Both the position numbers and the translations under genes were made by a program. Below the pieces are notes generated by a model that was given only the letters and a program-made list of their open reading frames with translations, was not told the DNA's origin and ran no database searches. From positions 1,686,501 to 1,750,500 of the forward strand of contig NC_016622.1 of assembly GCF_000283655.1 (NCBI RefSeq): a DNA stretch of 64,000 nt, written 5' to 3'. The stretch's first letter is position 1. Every line of letters starts with the position of its first letter. Below are positions 37,598 through 46,611 of this stretch, in pieces. The DNA is from Azospirillum lipoferum 4B. GTDB taxonomy: Bacteria; Pseudomonadota; Alphaproteobacteria; Azospirillales; Azospirillaceae.

Positions 37598-38314
37598 TCA
37601 GGCAACCCGCTTGGTCCGGCGCTTGGCGTCGCGGCGGCGGGCACCCTTGGCGCCGTACATCATGGCGTCGGCGCGGCGCATCACCTCGTCCTCGCTGTCC
37701 TCGGCACCATAGGGCTGGGTACCGACGGAGAAGCGGACCGGCAGGCTGTGCCCGCCCCATTCCACATGGGTGGCGTCGGCGATGGCCGCCAGCTGGCGGG
37801 CGCGGGCGAGGCCGGTGGCGGTATCGGTGTTGGTCAGCAGCACGGCGAACTCGTCGCCGCCCAGCCGGGCAACCACGTCCTCCTGGCGGACATTGCCGAC
37901 GATCATGCGCGCGACCTGCCGCAGATAGGCGTCGCCGGCGACATGGCCGTGGGTGTCGTTGATCGCCTTGAACCCGTCCAGGTCGATCATGACCAGCAGG
38001 CCGCCGGCGGACCCGTTGCGGCGGGCCGACGCCAGTTCGCGGCGGAAGTGGCTGTAGAAGCCGCGCCGGTTCAAGAGGCCGGTCAGCTCGTCCGTCATCG
38101 TCAGGCTTTCGAGGTAGGCGATGCGCTCCTGCAACTCGGCGATCGTCTCCTTGGCCTCGGAGAGCAGCGCGATCGTCTCGTCCAGCGTCTGGCGCTCGGT
38201 CCCCCGCAGAAGCCCGACGCGCGAAGCCAGCGCGACCGGCGACCAGCCCACCGGCACGTCGAAACGGTCGGAGGCGTGATGCTTCAGGTCCAGGGCGGCG
38301 ACGATGGCGTTCAT
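37598..38314 (-). CDS. GGDEF diguanylate cyclase
   Basis: The 238-residue protein makes cyclic di-GMP from two GTP. The N-terminal 70 residues are an uncharacterised helical region with a coiled coil (ETIAELQERIAYLESLTM). They are followed by the GGDEF domain, which starts DELTGLLNRRGFYSHFRREL. The catalytic loop is GGDEF (152-156), with the inhibitory site RQED at 143-146. There is no membrane segment or receiver domain. The very basic C-terminus (RRRDAKRRTKR) is unusual. It stands alone near pleD, giving two cyclases within 4 kb. Confidence 0.93.
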   Translation of the reverse strand: MNAIVAALDLKHHASDRFDVPVGWSPVALASRVGLLRGTERQTLDETIALLSEAKETIAELQERIAYLESLTMTDELTGLLNRRGFYSHFRRELASARRNGSAGGLLVMIDLDGFKAINDTHGHVAGDAYLRQVARMIVGNVRQEDVVARLGGDEFAVLLTNTDTATGLARARQLAAIADATHVEWGGHSLPVRFSVGTQPYGAEDSEDEVMRRADAMMYGAKGARRRDAKRRTKRVA

Positions 38315-38554
38315 GGGGTCGGCTCCTCTGATGAAGGTCGGAACACTTCGACCTCATATAAGCAACCACCGTGCCAACCCGGCGCACCCCGGAGATATCA
38401 AGCATTTTATCGATCGGCGGAGAATTGTGCCTGCCGATCACCGGCCGGGCATGGAGAGTCTTTCCCACCCGGCCGGCATCTTCTGCCCAGCGCCGCCCGT
38501 TGGAGGCAGGAAATCCCTGCCGGGCACCGTTCGGCACTGTCCGGTCGCGGTGGC

Positions 38555-39556
38555 TTACACCACCCGGTCGGGCGCCGGCCGGCCGGCCATCACCGCGTCG
38601 ATGTTGTCCAGGGCCTTGAAGCCCATGGCGTTGCGCGTCTCCACCGTGGCGCTGCCCAGATGCGGAAGCAGGAAGGCGTTGGGCAGGTCGCGATAGCCGG
38701 GATGCAGGTTCGGCTCGTTCTCGAACACGTCGAGCCCGGCCGCCGCCAACCGTCCGCTCTTCAGCGCGGCGATCACCGCGGCGTCGTCCACCACGCTGCC
38801 GCGGGCGGTGTTGACCAGGATGGCCCCCGGCGGCAGCCGCCCGATCCGCTCGGTATTCAGCCAATGGCGGGTTTCCACCGTGGCGGGGAAGTGGAGCGAC
38901 AGCACATCGCAGACCGGCAGCATCTCCTCCGGGTCGGCGTGGTAGGTGGCGCCCAGCTCCAGCTCCGGGGGCAGGCGGCGGCGGTTGCTGTAGTGGATCG
39001 CCATGCCGAAGGCGCGGGCGCGGGCCGCCACCGCCTGACCGATGCGGCCCATCCCGACGATGCCCAACCGCTTGGCCCCGACATGGGTTCCCATCAGCTG
39101 GGTCGGGGTCCAGCCGGTCCAGGCATTCGCCCGGATCATCCGTTCCCCCTCCGACGCGCGGCGCGCCGCACCCAGCAGGAGAAGCAGGGCGATGTCGGCG
39201 GTGGCGTCGGTCAGCACGTCGGGCGTGTTGGTGACGGTCAGGCCGCGGGCGCGCGCCGCCTCCAGGTCGATGTGGTCGGTCCCGACGGAGAAGGTCGCCA
39301 GCACCCGCACCCGCTCCGGCAGGGCGGCGATGGCGGCGGCGTCGAGCCGGTCGCCGGCACAGCACAGAACGGCGTCGGCCCCCGCCTCCGCGGCGCGGGC
39401 GGCGATCTCAGCCCCGCTGAACGCCCGGTCTTCCGGGTTGAGGACCGCCCGGTAATCGCGCGACGCCCGCGCCTCCACCGCATCGGGAAGGCGGCGGGTC
39501 AGCAGCACCACCGGACGGGCGGCGGTGTCCGGCGGGGTCTCGGCAGGGCTTGTCAT
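38555..39556 (-). CDS. D-isomer-specific 2-hydroxyacid dehydrogenase (glyoxylate/hydroxypyruvate reductase-like)
   Basis: The 333-residue NAD(P)-dependent enzyme reduces 2-oxoacids such as glyoxylate. The Rossmann loop is KRLGIVGMGRIGQAVAARA, followed by YSNRRRLP, whose arginines favour NADPH. The catalytic Arg lies in VNTARGSVVDDAAVI, the Glu in GLDVFENEPNLHP, and the His in LLPHLGSATVETR. The N-terminal FSVGTDHIDLEAARARG is typical of GyaR/GhrB. The ATG at 39556 follows GGAAGGGAAC. It is divergent from eipB. Confidence 0.93.
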   Translation of the reverse strand: MTSPAETPPDTAARPVVLLTRRLPDAVEARASRDYRAVLNPEDRAFSGAEIAARAAEAGADAVLCCAGDRLDAAAIAALPERVRVLATFSVGTDHIDLEAARARGLTVTNTPDVLTDATADIALLLLLGAARRASEGERMIRANAWTGWTPTQLMGTHVGAKRLGIVGMGRIGQAVAARARAFGMAIHYSNRRRLPPELELGATYHADPEEMLPVCDVLSLHFPATVETRHWLNTERIGRLPPGAILVNTARGSVVDDAAVIAALKSGRLAAAGLDVFENEPNLHPGYRDLPNAFLLPHLGSATVETRNAMGFKALDNIDAVMAGRPAPDRVV

Positions 39557-39653
39557 TCCGGCTGTTCCCTTCCATTGATTAGGAATTGAGGGTGGCGGGT
39601 CTTTCGGACCGCGGCGAAAACACCCATACTTCACCCAGAGCCGTCAATCACCT

Positions 39654-40523
39654 GTGGATCCCGTCTTGCTCGACCGTCTCTCTGCCCTGCCGGCGACCGT
39701 CGGCACGGTCCTCGCCGCCACCGTCACCGCCGGTGCGCTCCTCGCGGCCACTCCCGTCCTGGCACAGCCGGCCGCCACCTCCATGGCGGCTGTCGCGGCC
39801 AAGATCCAGCCGCACCGGGCGATCTACGCCATGTCGCTGGGATCGGCACGCAACGGGTCGAAGGTCAGCGACGTCCGCGGCCGCATGATGTTCGAATGGG
39901 CCGACGCCTGCGACGGCTGGACGACGGAGCAGCGCTTCCAGCTGCGCTTCGTCTACAGCGAGGGCGACGACATGGCGATGAACACCAACTACACGACCTG
40001 GGAGGCGAAGAACGGCCTGCGCTACCGCTTCAACGTCCGCAAGCTGGTGAACGGCGAGCTGGACGAGGAGGTGCGCGGCGAGGCGAACCTCCAGGCCGAC
40101 GGCGCTGGCAGCGCCCAGTTCACCAAGCCGGAACCGCAGGAGATGGAGCTGCCGGCCGGCACCATGTTCCCCACCGCCCACACGCTGGCGATCCTCGACC
40201 ATGCCGAGCGGAACGAACCCTTCTTCACCCGCACCATCTTCGACGGATCGGACGCCGAGGGGCCGACCGAGGTGTCGACCGTCGCCGGCAAGCCGGGCGC
40301 CCCGAAGGAAGCCGGCAAGGATCCTCTGCTGAAGGTGGGCAAATCCTGGCCCGTCCGCATGGCCTTCTTCCCCCTGCAGAGCGATTCCGCGCAGCCGGAA
40401 TATGAGATGAGCCTGCGCCTGCTGGAGAACGGCATCGCCGAGTCCATGCAGATCGACTATGGCGATTTCACCGTCAACGCCGTGCTGGAGAAGATCGAGG
40501 CGCTGCCCAAATCGGGCTGCTGA
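39654..40523 (+). CDS. eipB: EipB-like periplasmic cell-envelope protein (DUF1849)
   Basis: The 289-residue protein has an N-terminal export signal (hydrophobic VGTVLAATVTAGALLAA, cleavage near VLAQPA). The DUF1849 domain follows: KIQPHRAIYAMSLGSAR, then ISDVRG-like KVSDVRGRMMFEWADACDGW and EQRFQLRFVYSEG. In Brucella EipB is a beta-spiral protein needed for envelope integrity, and two conserved cysteines form a disulfide. Here Cys lies in ADACDGW and at the very C-terminus (SGC), consistent with that. The start is a GTG at 39654 with no clear ribosome site, so it is the weakest point. Confidence 0.88.
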   Translation: MDPVLLDRLSALPATVGTVLAATVTAGALLAATPVLAQPAATSMAAVAAKIQPHRAIYAMSLGSARNGSKVSDVRGRMMFEWADACDGWTTEQRFQLRFVYSEGDDMAMNTNYTTWEAKNGLRYRFNVRKLVNGELDEEVRGEANLQADGAGSAQFTKPEPQEMELPAGTMFPTAHTLAILDHAERNEPFFTRTIFDGSDAEGPTEVSTVAGKPGAPKEAGKDPLLKVGKSWPVRMAFFPLQSDSAQPEYEMSLRLLENGIAESMQIDYGDFTVNAVLEKIEALPKSGC

Positions 40524-40694
40524 ACGGGCGCCGGCCCGTGACAATCATACCCATGTCATCGCACCGGATGGAAAAACCGCGGTTTCCCTGTTGATCGCGA
40601 CTCGTTGCTGCGCTTAACTGTGGGTTGAGTTTTGTGCAACAGGCCGACCTGTCCCCTCCTGGAGGACGGGCCGCCGTCCGAGGGTTTATCCGTC

Positions 40695-40922
40695 ATGAGC
40701 AAGAAGCATGTCCAGATCGGGCAGGTTTTCCAACCGGTTGGCACGGCCGGCGGCCGCGGTTGGCGGGTGACGGCGACGGTCAACCTGCTGGGCATTCCCC
40801 ACGCCCGCGTCGTCAGCACCGAAGACGATGGCGTATCCAAGACCCTGAGCTGCTCGGTCCTGGCCGACACCAGCCACTACCGCCTGATCGCATCGGCACC
40901 GCAGGGCGGGATGGCGGCGTAA
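40695..40922 (+). CDS. Conserved-looking small hypothetical protein
   Basis: The 75-residue protein begins MSKKHVQIGQVFQPVGTAGG and continues GWRVTATVNLLGIPHARVV. It looks like a small all-beta domain, with alternating hydrophobic residues and no signal or membrane segment. Its codon usage agrees with its neighbours. I do not recognise a named family. It stands alone after eipB and is followed by a repeat region. Confidence 0.65.
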   Translation: MSKKHVQIGQVFQPVGTAGGRGWRVTATVNLLGIPHARVVSTEDDGVSKTLSCSVLADTSHYRLIASAPQGGMAA

Positions 40923-40959
40923 CGTTTCCGCCAAGAATCAAGGGTTTACAAGAGTACCC

Positions 40960-41073
40960 GGCCCCCTCCCTAACCCTCCCCCACCTTTGGTGGGAGAGGG
41001 GATAAGTGCCTATTTGGGAGAGCGGCGGCAGTCTCCTCCCCCACCCAGCGGGGGAGGATTAAGGTGGGGGTCT
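40960..41073. repeat. Intergenic palindromic repeats of a second family
   Basis: CCCTCCCTAACCCTCCCCCACC with TTTGGTGGGAGAGGG is followed after about 35 bp by CTCCTCCCCCACCCAGC with GGGGGAGGATTAAGGTGGGGG. Both units are imperfect palindromes carrying a TAACC/GGTTA-type tail. They differ from the GGTTGGGRTGAGGG family of the other two repeats. The position between convergent genes suits transcript ends. Confidence 0.65.
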
Positions 41074-41095
41074 AACGCGGCAAGACGCAGCCCCC

Positions 41096-42415
41096 CTACT
41101 CCTCCCCCCGCCGCTCGCGCAGCTTGGCCCAATAATCGAGCCGCTTGCGCAGGTCGCGCTCGAATCCCCGCTCCACCGGCTGATAGAATTCGCGCCGTGC
41201 CATCCCCTCGGGGAAGTAGTTCTGGCCGGAGAACCCCTCCGCGGTGTCGTGGTCGTACTCATAGCCCTTGCCGTAGCCGATGGTCTTCATCAGCTTGGTC
41301 GGCGCGTTCAGGATATGCTTGGGCGGCATCAGCGAGCCGGTTTCCTTCGCCGCGCGCACCGACGCCTTGTAGGCGGTATAGCCGGCATTCGACTTCGGCG
41401 CCGTCCCCAGATAGATCACCAGCTGCGCCAGCGCCAACTCGCCTTCCGGGCTGCCGAGCCGCTCATAGGCTTCCCAGGCGGCGATGGCCTGGGTCAGGGC
41501 GTTGGGATCGGCCAGCCCGATATCCTCCACCGCGAAGCGGGTCAGCCGGCGGGCGATGTAGCGCGGATCCTCGCCGCCATCCAGCATGCGGCTGTACCAA
41601 TAGAGCGCCGCATCGGTGTCCGATCCGCGCAGCGATTTGTGCAGGGCGCTGATGAGGTTGTAATGCCCCTCCTGCGCCTTGTCGTACAGCGGGGCGCGGC
41701 GCTGGATGGTGGCGGCAAGCGCGTTGGTGTCCAGCACCGTCTCGCCGGGCAGCGCGAACAGCTCCTCGCACAGGTTCAGGCAGAAGCGGCCGTCGCCGTC
41801 CGCCATCGCCTTCACCGCGGCGCGCGCATCGGCGTCCAGCGGCAGCGGGCGGCCCATCTCCACCTCCGCCCGCGACAGCAGCTTTTCCAGCGCCGCATCG
41901 TCCAGCCGGTTCAGCACGAACACCTGGGCCCGCGACAGCAAGGCCGCGTTCAGCTCGAAGGACGGATTCTCGGTGGTGGCGCCGACCAGCGTGACGGTGC
42001 CGTCCTCGACGAAGGGCAGGAAGCCGTCCTGCTGCGACCGGTTGAAGCGATGGATCTCGTCGATGAACAGCAGGGTCCCCTGCCCCGCCACCCGCCGGGC
42101 GCGGGCGGCGTCGAAGACCTTGCGCAGGTCGGCGACGCCGGAGAAGACCGCCGACAAGGGTTCGAAATGCAGGTCGGTGCTGTGGGCCAGCAGGCGGGCG
42201 ATGGTGGTCTTGCCGCAGCCGGGCGGCCCCCACAGGATCATGGAGGCCAGCCGCCGCGCCGCGACCATGCGGCCGAGCGGCCCGTCGGGCTTCAGCAGAT
42301 GGTCCTGTCCGACCACCTCGTCCAGCGTGCGCGGGCGCAGCCGGTCGGCGAGCGGGCGGGGAGCCGCCGACTCGAACAGGCCGGCACCCTCGCCCGACTC
42401 GCCGCGTTTCGCCAT
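41096..42415 (-). CDS. rarA: Replication-associated recombination protein RarA (MgsA)
   Basis: RarA is a clamp-loader-like AAA+ ATPase that acts at stalled replication forks. The 439-residue protein starts with FESAAPRPLADRLRPRTLDE and VVGQDHLL. It has Walker A GPPGCGKTTIARLL, Walker B LLFIDEIHRFNRSQQD, and sensor 1 VTLVGATTENPSFELN. The C-terminal MgsA domain reads ALYWYSRMLDGGEDPRYIARRL, then YPEG-type NYFPEGMARREFYQP. All nucleotide-binding residues are intact. It follows a small lipoprotein gene by 10 bp, so both may be co-transcribed. Confidence 0.96.
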   Translation of the reverse strand: MAKRGESGEGAGLFESAAPRPLADRLRPRTLDEVVGQDHLLKPDGPLGRMVAARRLASMILWGPPGCGKTTIARLLAHSTDLHFEPLSAVFSGVADLRKVFDAARARRVAGQGTLLFIDEIHRFNRSQQDGFLPFVEDGTVTLVGATTENPSFELNAALLSRAQVFVLNRLDDAALEKLLSRAEVEMGRPLPLDADARAAVKAMADGDGRFCLNLCEELFALPGETVLDTNALAATIQRRAPLYDKAQEGHYNLISALHKSLRGSDTDAALYWYSRMLDGGEDPRYIARRLTRFAVEDIGLADPNALTQAIAAWEAYERLGSPEGELALAQLVIYLGTAPKSNAGYTAYKASVRAAKETGSLMPPKHILNAPTKLMKTIGYGKGYEYDHDTAEGFSGQNYFPEGMARREFYQPVERGFERDLRKRLDYWAKLRERRGEE

Positions 42416-42425
42416 GGCAGGTGCC

Positions 42426-42797
42426 TCAGCGGGCCGCGGTGCAGCGCTGGTAGCACTGCTTCAGCTGGAAGCCGCAGTTGTCGGTCGGGCTGAAGGGGGT
42501 CGACTCCGTACGGTCGATGCCGCCCTGGTTGCGCGCAGCCACCGAATCCATGCAGACATTGTGGCTGCGCTCGCACTGGGCCTGGCAGGAGGCGCCGGCA
42601 CCGGCCCCGCTGCCGTTGTCCAGGCGCAGCGACTGATCGTCGGCGCCGCCACGCGGGGTCGACGGGCCGGGCACGACGGTGACGGTGGGCGCCGGACCCG
42701 AAGCGGCCGGGCGGTCGGACGGACGGTCGGCGCAGGCCGACAGGCCGAGCAGGGCGACGGCCACCAGCGGGGCAATGAGACGGACCGGACGGAACAT
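42426..42797 (-). CDS. Small cysteine-rich lipoprotein
   Basis: The 123-residue protein has a lipoprotein signal peptide with lipobox LGLSAC (Cys about 22). A Pro/Ser-rich linker follows, and then a C-terminal region with six cysteines: CQAQCERSHNVCMD, CGFQLKQCYQRC. The paired C-x3-C pattern looks like a small disulfide-bonded helical hairpin. No family is recognised. It is upstream of rarA on the same strand. Confidence 0.75.
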   Translation of the reverse strand: MFRPVRLIAPLVAVALLGLSACADRPSDRPAASGPAPTVTVVPGPSTPRGGADDQSLRLDNGSGAGAGASCQAQCERSHNVCMDSVAARNQGGIDRTESTPFSPTDNCGFQLKQCYQRCTAAR

Positions 42798-42927
42798 AGC
42801 CACGACGGCTCCTATTCTTCTTGTTGTGAGGACGGCCGCGGGCATGGCGGAATGCCACACCCCTCTGGACCATCCCCCGTTCGCCCCCCACTATGCCGAC
42901 AACCGCATCAAGAAGGGAATGACTGAA

Positions 42928-43200
42928 ATGACACCGGAATCGGACGGCAGATCAACACGCAACCCGCCGCGCAACCGCTCCCTGCGGCTGCTGCTGGCGC
43001 TGCTCGTCCTCGGTCTCGTCATGCTGGGATCGCGCGTGCTGGCATTGCCCAACATCGGCATGGCCGAGATGATCATCCCGATGCTGGGCGGGCTGTTCGT
43101 GGCGGTCGCCATCGTCATGATCGTGCGCCGCGACCGCGCCGACCGCGACGCCCTGCCCCCGTCCCGGCGCAACCGCCAGGACCAGGGCATGCCGGACTGA
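42928..43200 (+). CDS. Small membrane protein of unknown function
   Basis: The 90-residue protein has two predicted membrane helices (LRLLLALLVLGLVMLGSRV and a second around EMIIPMLGGLFVAVAIVMIV). Its C-terminal tail is polar and basic. AAGAAGGG lies ten bases before the ATG at 42928, which is better placed than the ATG at 42919. No family is recognised. It is divergent from the lipoprotein gene and convergent with the DedA-like gene. Confidence 0.65.
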   Translation: MTPESDGRSTRNPPRNRSLRLLLALLVLGLVMLGSRVLALPNIGMAEMIIPMLGGLFVAVAIVMIVRRDRADRDALPPSRRNRQDQGMPD

Positions 43201-43214
43201 TCGGGCGCTCCCGA

Positions 43215-43793
43215 TCAGACGAACTTGAAGCTGAGCAGGCCGCCGACCACGACGACGAGCAGGACGGTGGCCACCAGCATCAGGCGCTTCTCGATGATCT
43301 CCTGAACCTGCGGCCCGTAGAAATGCAGCAGGATGGCGATCATGTAGAAGCGCGAGAAGCGCGCGACGATCGAACAGAGGATGAAGACCGTCAGGTCGAG
43401 ATGGGCGAATCCGGCGGTGATCGTCAGCAGCTTGTAGGGGATCGGCGTCACCCCCTTCAGGATCAGGAACCAGGGGCCGAACTCGGCGAACATTTCCTGG
43501 AAATGCTGGAACGACTCCTGCGCATTGTAGAAGTCGATGATCATCCGTCCGACGCTCTCGAACAGATAGAAGCCCAGCGCATAGCCAAGCAGCCCGCCCA
43601 GCAGCGACGCCAGCGCGCAGATGTTGGTGTAGAACCACAGCTTCTTGGGCTTCTCCAGGCACATCGGCACCAGCATCACGTCCGGCGGCAACGGGAAGAA
43701 GGAGCTTTCGGCGAAGGAAATCGCCGACATCCACCAAACGGCATCGTCGCGGGCGGAGAGGCGCTGAAGGCGCGTGTAAAGAGAACGCAACAT
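43215..43793 (-). CDS. YqaA/DedA-family membrane protein
   Basis: The 192-residue protein has about five membrane-associated segments and the SNARE-associated (VTT) family blocks FAESSFFPLPPDVMLVPM, then LLGGLLGYALGFYLFE. Later it has GPWFLILKGVTPIPYKLLTI, the conserved G-x-P-x-P-x-K region. DedA-like proteins help phospholipid or undecaprenyl phosphate flipping and envelope homeostasis. The ATG at 43793 is the family-like start. Confidence 0.9.
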   Translation of the reverse strand: MLRSLYTRLQRLSARDDAVWWMSAISFAESSFFPLPPDVMLVPMCLEKPKKLWFYTNICALASLLGGLLGYALGFYLFESVGRMIIDFYNAQESFQHFQEMFAEFGPWFLILKGVTPIPYKLLTITAGFAHLDLTVFILCSIVARFSRFYMIAILLHFYGPQVQEIIEKRLMLVATVLLVVVVGGLLSFKFV

Positions 43794-43810
43794 TCGACCG
43801 GCCACATAAG

Positions 43811-43849
43811 AGAAAACCCCTCCTTCGGGGGGTGGCCCGAAGGAAGGGT
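43811..43849 (-). terminator. Terminator of the rpsM-rpsK-rpoA-rplQ operon
   Basis: On the minus strand CCCTTCCTTCGGG pairs with CCCGAAGGAGGGG and is followed by TTTTCTCTT. It lies about 100 bp after the rplQ stop codon. Confidence 0.88.
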
Positions 43850-43948
43850 CTAATATATCACCGATATCGGCGGTTCCGTCCCGTGCAACACGGGGTCCTG
43901 GGACCCGATGCCGCACGGTCAGGATAACCGGCGCGATGCCCGGTCATG

Positions 43949-44377
43949 TTACTCGGCGGTCTCGCCTTCGGCCTCGGCGACATCCTGCGTCGGGCCGGAG
44001 TTCTGGCCCTTGGCGGAGACGTCGCGGTCGACCAGCTCGAACACGGCCATGTCGGCGGCGTCGCCATAGCGGAAGCCGGCCTTCAGGACGCGGCTGTAGC
44101 CACCCTGACGGTCCTTGTAGCGGTCCGCCAGAACGGTGAACAGCTTGGTGACCGTCTCGTTGTCGCGCAGCTGGGCGAAAGCCAGACGGCGGTTGGCCAA
44201 GCCACCCTTCTTGCCGAGCGTGATCAGCTTGTCGACGATCGGACGCAGGTCCTTCGCCTTCGGCAGGGTGGTGGTGATCTGCTCGTGCTTGATCACCGCG
44301 TTCGCCATGTTCGAGAACATGGCCTTGCGGTGGCTGCTGGTCTTGCTGAACTTACGTCCCGAAACGCCGTGACGCAT
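43949..44377 (-). CDS. rplQ: 50S ribosomal protein L17
   Basis: L17 is a primary-binding protein around the peptide exit region of the large subunit. The 142-residue protein starts [20 protein letters not shown] and has the core [20 protein letters not shown] and RLAFAQLRD. The C-terminal part (about 120-142, [16 protein letters not shown]) is an acidic tail. It is last in the operon with rpsM, rpsK and rpoA. Confidence 0.98.
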   Translation of the reverse strand: MRHGVSGRKFSKTSSHRKAMFSNMANAVIKHEQITTTLPKAKDLRPIVDKLITLGKKGGLANRRLAFAQLRDNETVTKLFTVLADRYKDRQGGYSRVLKAGFRYGDAADMAVFELVDRDVSAKGQNSGPTQDVAEAEGETAE

Positions 44378-44487
44378 GGCGGTCCTCCTTCATGGCTTGG
44401 CCCCCCTCGGGGAGCCGATCGTGAACCCCGCCGCCCAGTCGAAACGCTGGTACGGCTGCGGGGTCGGGCCGTGGCGGCCCTGGGAAA

Positions 44488-44522
44488 TGCGCCCTTCCCG
44501 GCCGAAAGACGGAAAGGGCGCA
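44488..44522 (-). other. Intercistronic hairpin between rpoA and rplQ
   Basis: TGCGCCCTT (44488-44496) and AAGGGCGCA (44514-44522) pair exactly; on the minus strand the stem is followed by TTTCCC. It may be a partial terminator or a processing and stability element that lowers rplQ relative to rpoA expression. Prediction only. Confidence 0.5.
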
Positions 44523-44537
44523 GAAAACGCGAGATGC

Positions 44538-45554
44538 TTAGTACGGCTCTTCCAGACGCTTGGCCAGCTCTTCGATGTTCTCCGGCGGCCAGTTCGGGAT
44601 TTCCATACCGAGGTGCAGGCCCATCTGGGACAGCACTTCCTTGATCTCGTTCAGCGACTTGCGGCCGAAGTTCGGGGTGCGGAGCATTTCCGCCTCCGTC
44701 TTCTGCACCAGGTCGCCGATGTAGACGATGTTGTCGTTCTTGAGGCAGTTGGCCGAACGGACCGACAGTTCCAGCTCGTCCACCTTGCGGAGCAGGTTCT
44801 TGTTGAACGGAACCTCCTCGTGCTTCTCCTCGGAGACGGCGTGCGTCGGCTCCTCGAAGTTGATGAAGAGCTGCAGCTGGTCCTGCAGGATGCGGGCGGC
44901 GAGCGCCACCGCGTCGTCCGGCTTGACCGAACCGTTGGTCTCCACCGTCATCGACAGGCGGTCATAGTCGGTGACCTGCCCGACGCGGGCATTGTCGACC
45001 TTGTAGGACACCTTGCGGACGGGCGAGAACAGGGCGTCGATCGGGATCAGGCCGATGGGCGCGTCTTCCGGACGGTTCTGGCTGGCCGGGACATAGCCCT
45101 TGCCGGTCTCGACCGTCAGTTCCATGTTCAGCCGCGCGCCGTTGTCCAGCGTGCAGATGACCAGTTCCGGATCCATGACCTGGATGTCGGGACCGGTCTC
45201 GATCATGCCGGCCTTGACCTCGCCCGGGCCTTCGGCGCGCAGGCGCATGCGCTTCGGGCCGTCGCCGCCCATGCGCAGACCCATCGTCTTGATGTTCAGG
45301 ACGATGTCGGTCACGTCCTCGCGGACGCCGGGGATCGACGAGAACTCGTGCAGCACGCCGTCGATGTGGATCGAGGTGACGGCGGCACCCTGCAGCGAGG
45401 AGAGCAGGATGCGGCGCAGCGCGTTGCCCAGCGTCAGACCGAAGCCGCGTTCCAGCGGTTCGGCGACCACGGTCGCGAAGCGGTCGGCGTCGTCACCGGG
45501 CTGGATGTCCAGCTTGCTCGGCTTAATCAGTTCCTGCAAGTTCTTCTGAAGCAC
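44538..45554 (-). CDS. rpoA: DNA-directed RNA polymerase alpha subunit
   Basis: The alpha subunit nucleates RNA polymerase assembly, and its C-terminal domain contacts promoters and activators. The 338-residue protein has the N-terminal domain (about 1-235) with [20 protein letters not shown] and [15 protein letters not shown] linker and the alpha-CTD (about 255-320) follow, with [20 protein letters not shown] and [20 protein letters not shown]. The length is normal. It lies between rpsK and rplQ. Confidence 0.99.
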   Translation of the reverse strand: MLQKNLQELIKPSKLDIQPGDDADRFATVVAEPLERGFGLTLGNALRRILLSSLQGAAVTSIHIDGVLHEFSSIPGVREDVTDIVLNIKTMGLRMGGDGPKRMRLRAEGPGEVKAGMIETGPDIQVMDPELVICTLDNGARLNMELTVETGKGYVPASQNRPEDAPIGLIPIDALFSPVRKVSYKVDNARVGQVTDYDRLSMTVETNGSVKPDDAVALAARILQDQLQLFINFEEPTHAVSEEKHEEVPFNKNLLRKVDELELSVRSANCLKNDNIVYIGDLVQKTEAEMLRTPNFGRKSLNEIKEVLSQMGLHLGMEIPNWPPENIEELAKRLEEPY

Positions 45555-45588
45555 GGATCGACCTCAAGATGCCATCGGGTGAACACGA

Positions 45589-45672
45589 ACCCGCGGGGTC
45601 CGAACCATTCCCATGCTGAGGGGACCGCGATGGCTGCGGCCCCCTGTCCCGGAATGGCTGGTCCCCGCGGGT
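45589..45672 (-). other. Extended stem-loop between rpsK and rpoA
   Basis: The outer arms ACCCGCGGGGT and ACCCCGCGGGT (about 45589-45599 and 45662-45672) pair. Inside them CCATTCC (45605-45611) pairs with GGAATGG (45651-45657), and an AGGGG/CCCCT pair lies further in. The fold takes up most of the 136-bp intercistronic space, so it could set rpoA expression or be a processing site. Based on pairing by eye. Confidence 0.5.
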
Positions 45673-45690
45673 GCGGAAACGGTACTGGAC

Positions 45691-46089
45691 TTAGACGCGA
45701 CGCTTCTTCGGCGGGCGAACGCCGTTGTGCGGGATCGGCGTGACGTCGCGGATCGACGTGATCTGGAAGCCGATCGACTGCAGGGCGCGCAGGGCGGACT
45801 CACGCCCCGAACCCGGACCCTTCACTTCGACTTCCAGGGTCTTCATGCCGTGCTCCTGGGCCTTGCGGCCGGCGTCCTCGGCAGCGACCTGGGCGGCGTA
45901 GGGGGTCGACTTGCGCGAACCCTTGAAGCCCATGGTGCCCGACGACGACCAGGCAATGGTGTTGCCCTGCGCGTCGGTGATGGTGATCATCGTGTTGTTG
46001 AACGAGGCGTTCACATGAGCGACGCCGGCGGTGATGTTCTTGCGCTCGCGACGACGCAGGCGCTGAGAAGCGGCGGAGGGCTTGGCCAT
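45691..46089 (-). CDS. rpsK: 30S ribosomal protein S11
   Basis: S11 forms part of the platform of the small subunit. The 132-residue protein shows [20 protein letters not shown], then [20 protein letters not shown], and ends with [20 protein letters not shown]-like [20 protein letters not shown] and PKKRRV. It is 15 bp from rpsM on the same strand. Confidence 0.99.
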   Translation of the reverse strand: MAKPSAASQRLRRRERKNITAGVAHVNASFNNTMITITDAQGNTIAWSSSGTMGFKGSRKSTPYAAQVAAEDAGRKAQEHGMKTLEVEVKGPGSGRESALRALQSIGFQITSIRDVTPIPHNGVRPPKKRRV

Positions 46090-46104
46090 TTTGCGTTCGT
46101 CCTC

Positions 46105-46473
46105 TTACTTCTTCTTGCCGGCGATCGGCTTGGCCGGACCCTTGCGGGTGCGGGCGTTCGTATGGGTGCGCTGGCCGCGGACCGGCAGGCCCTTGCGGTG
46201 ACGCAGGCCACGGTAGCAGCCCAGGTCCATCAGACGCTTGATGTTCATGGCGACTTCACGACGAAGATCGCCCTCGACGCGGTAGTCGGCGTCGATGGTC
46301 TCGCGGATCTTCAGGACTTCGTCGTCCGTCAGCTCGTTCACGCGACGCTCGGCCGGGATGTCCAGCTTCGCGCAGATTTCCTTGGCCTTGAAGGGGCCGA
46401 TGCCATGGATGTAGGTCAACCCGATCTCCACGCGCTTCTGCGCGGGGATGTTGACGCCAGCGATACGCGCCAC
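46105..46473 (-). CDS. rpsM: 30S ribosomal protein S13
   Basis: S13 lies in the head of the small subunit and contacts the P-site tRNA and L5. The 122-residue protein starts [20 protein letters not shown], has [14 protein letters not shown] with the helix-hairpin-helix type fold, and ends [20 protein letters not shown] plus a lysine tail. It is first in the operon; secY and adk, its usual upstream neighbours, are absent. Confidence 0.99.
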   Translation of the reverse strand: MARIAGVNIPAQKRVEIGLTYIHGIGPFKAKEICAKLDIPAERRVNELTDDEVLKIRETIDADYRVEGDLRREVAMNIKRLMDLGCYRGLRHRKGLPVRGQRTHTNARTRKGPAKPIAGKKK

Positions 46474-46611
46474 GCTACTCTCCTCAGTCTCGATATCTCA
46501 ACGGCAGCCCGTCGGGCCGCCTACACACCGAGCAAATCCCGCCCGGCACAAGGCCGGACCCGGGAACGCACAATGTTACCCGCCACCCCGGCGGGGCAGC
46601 GAGAGGGTGGG

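Noticed and set aside
39654-40523. A general secreted hydrolase call for the eipB product
   Set aside because: There is no catalytic motif; the DUF1849 blocks and the two cysteines fit EipB better.
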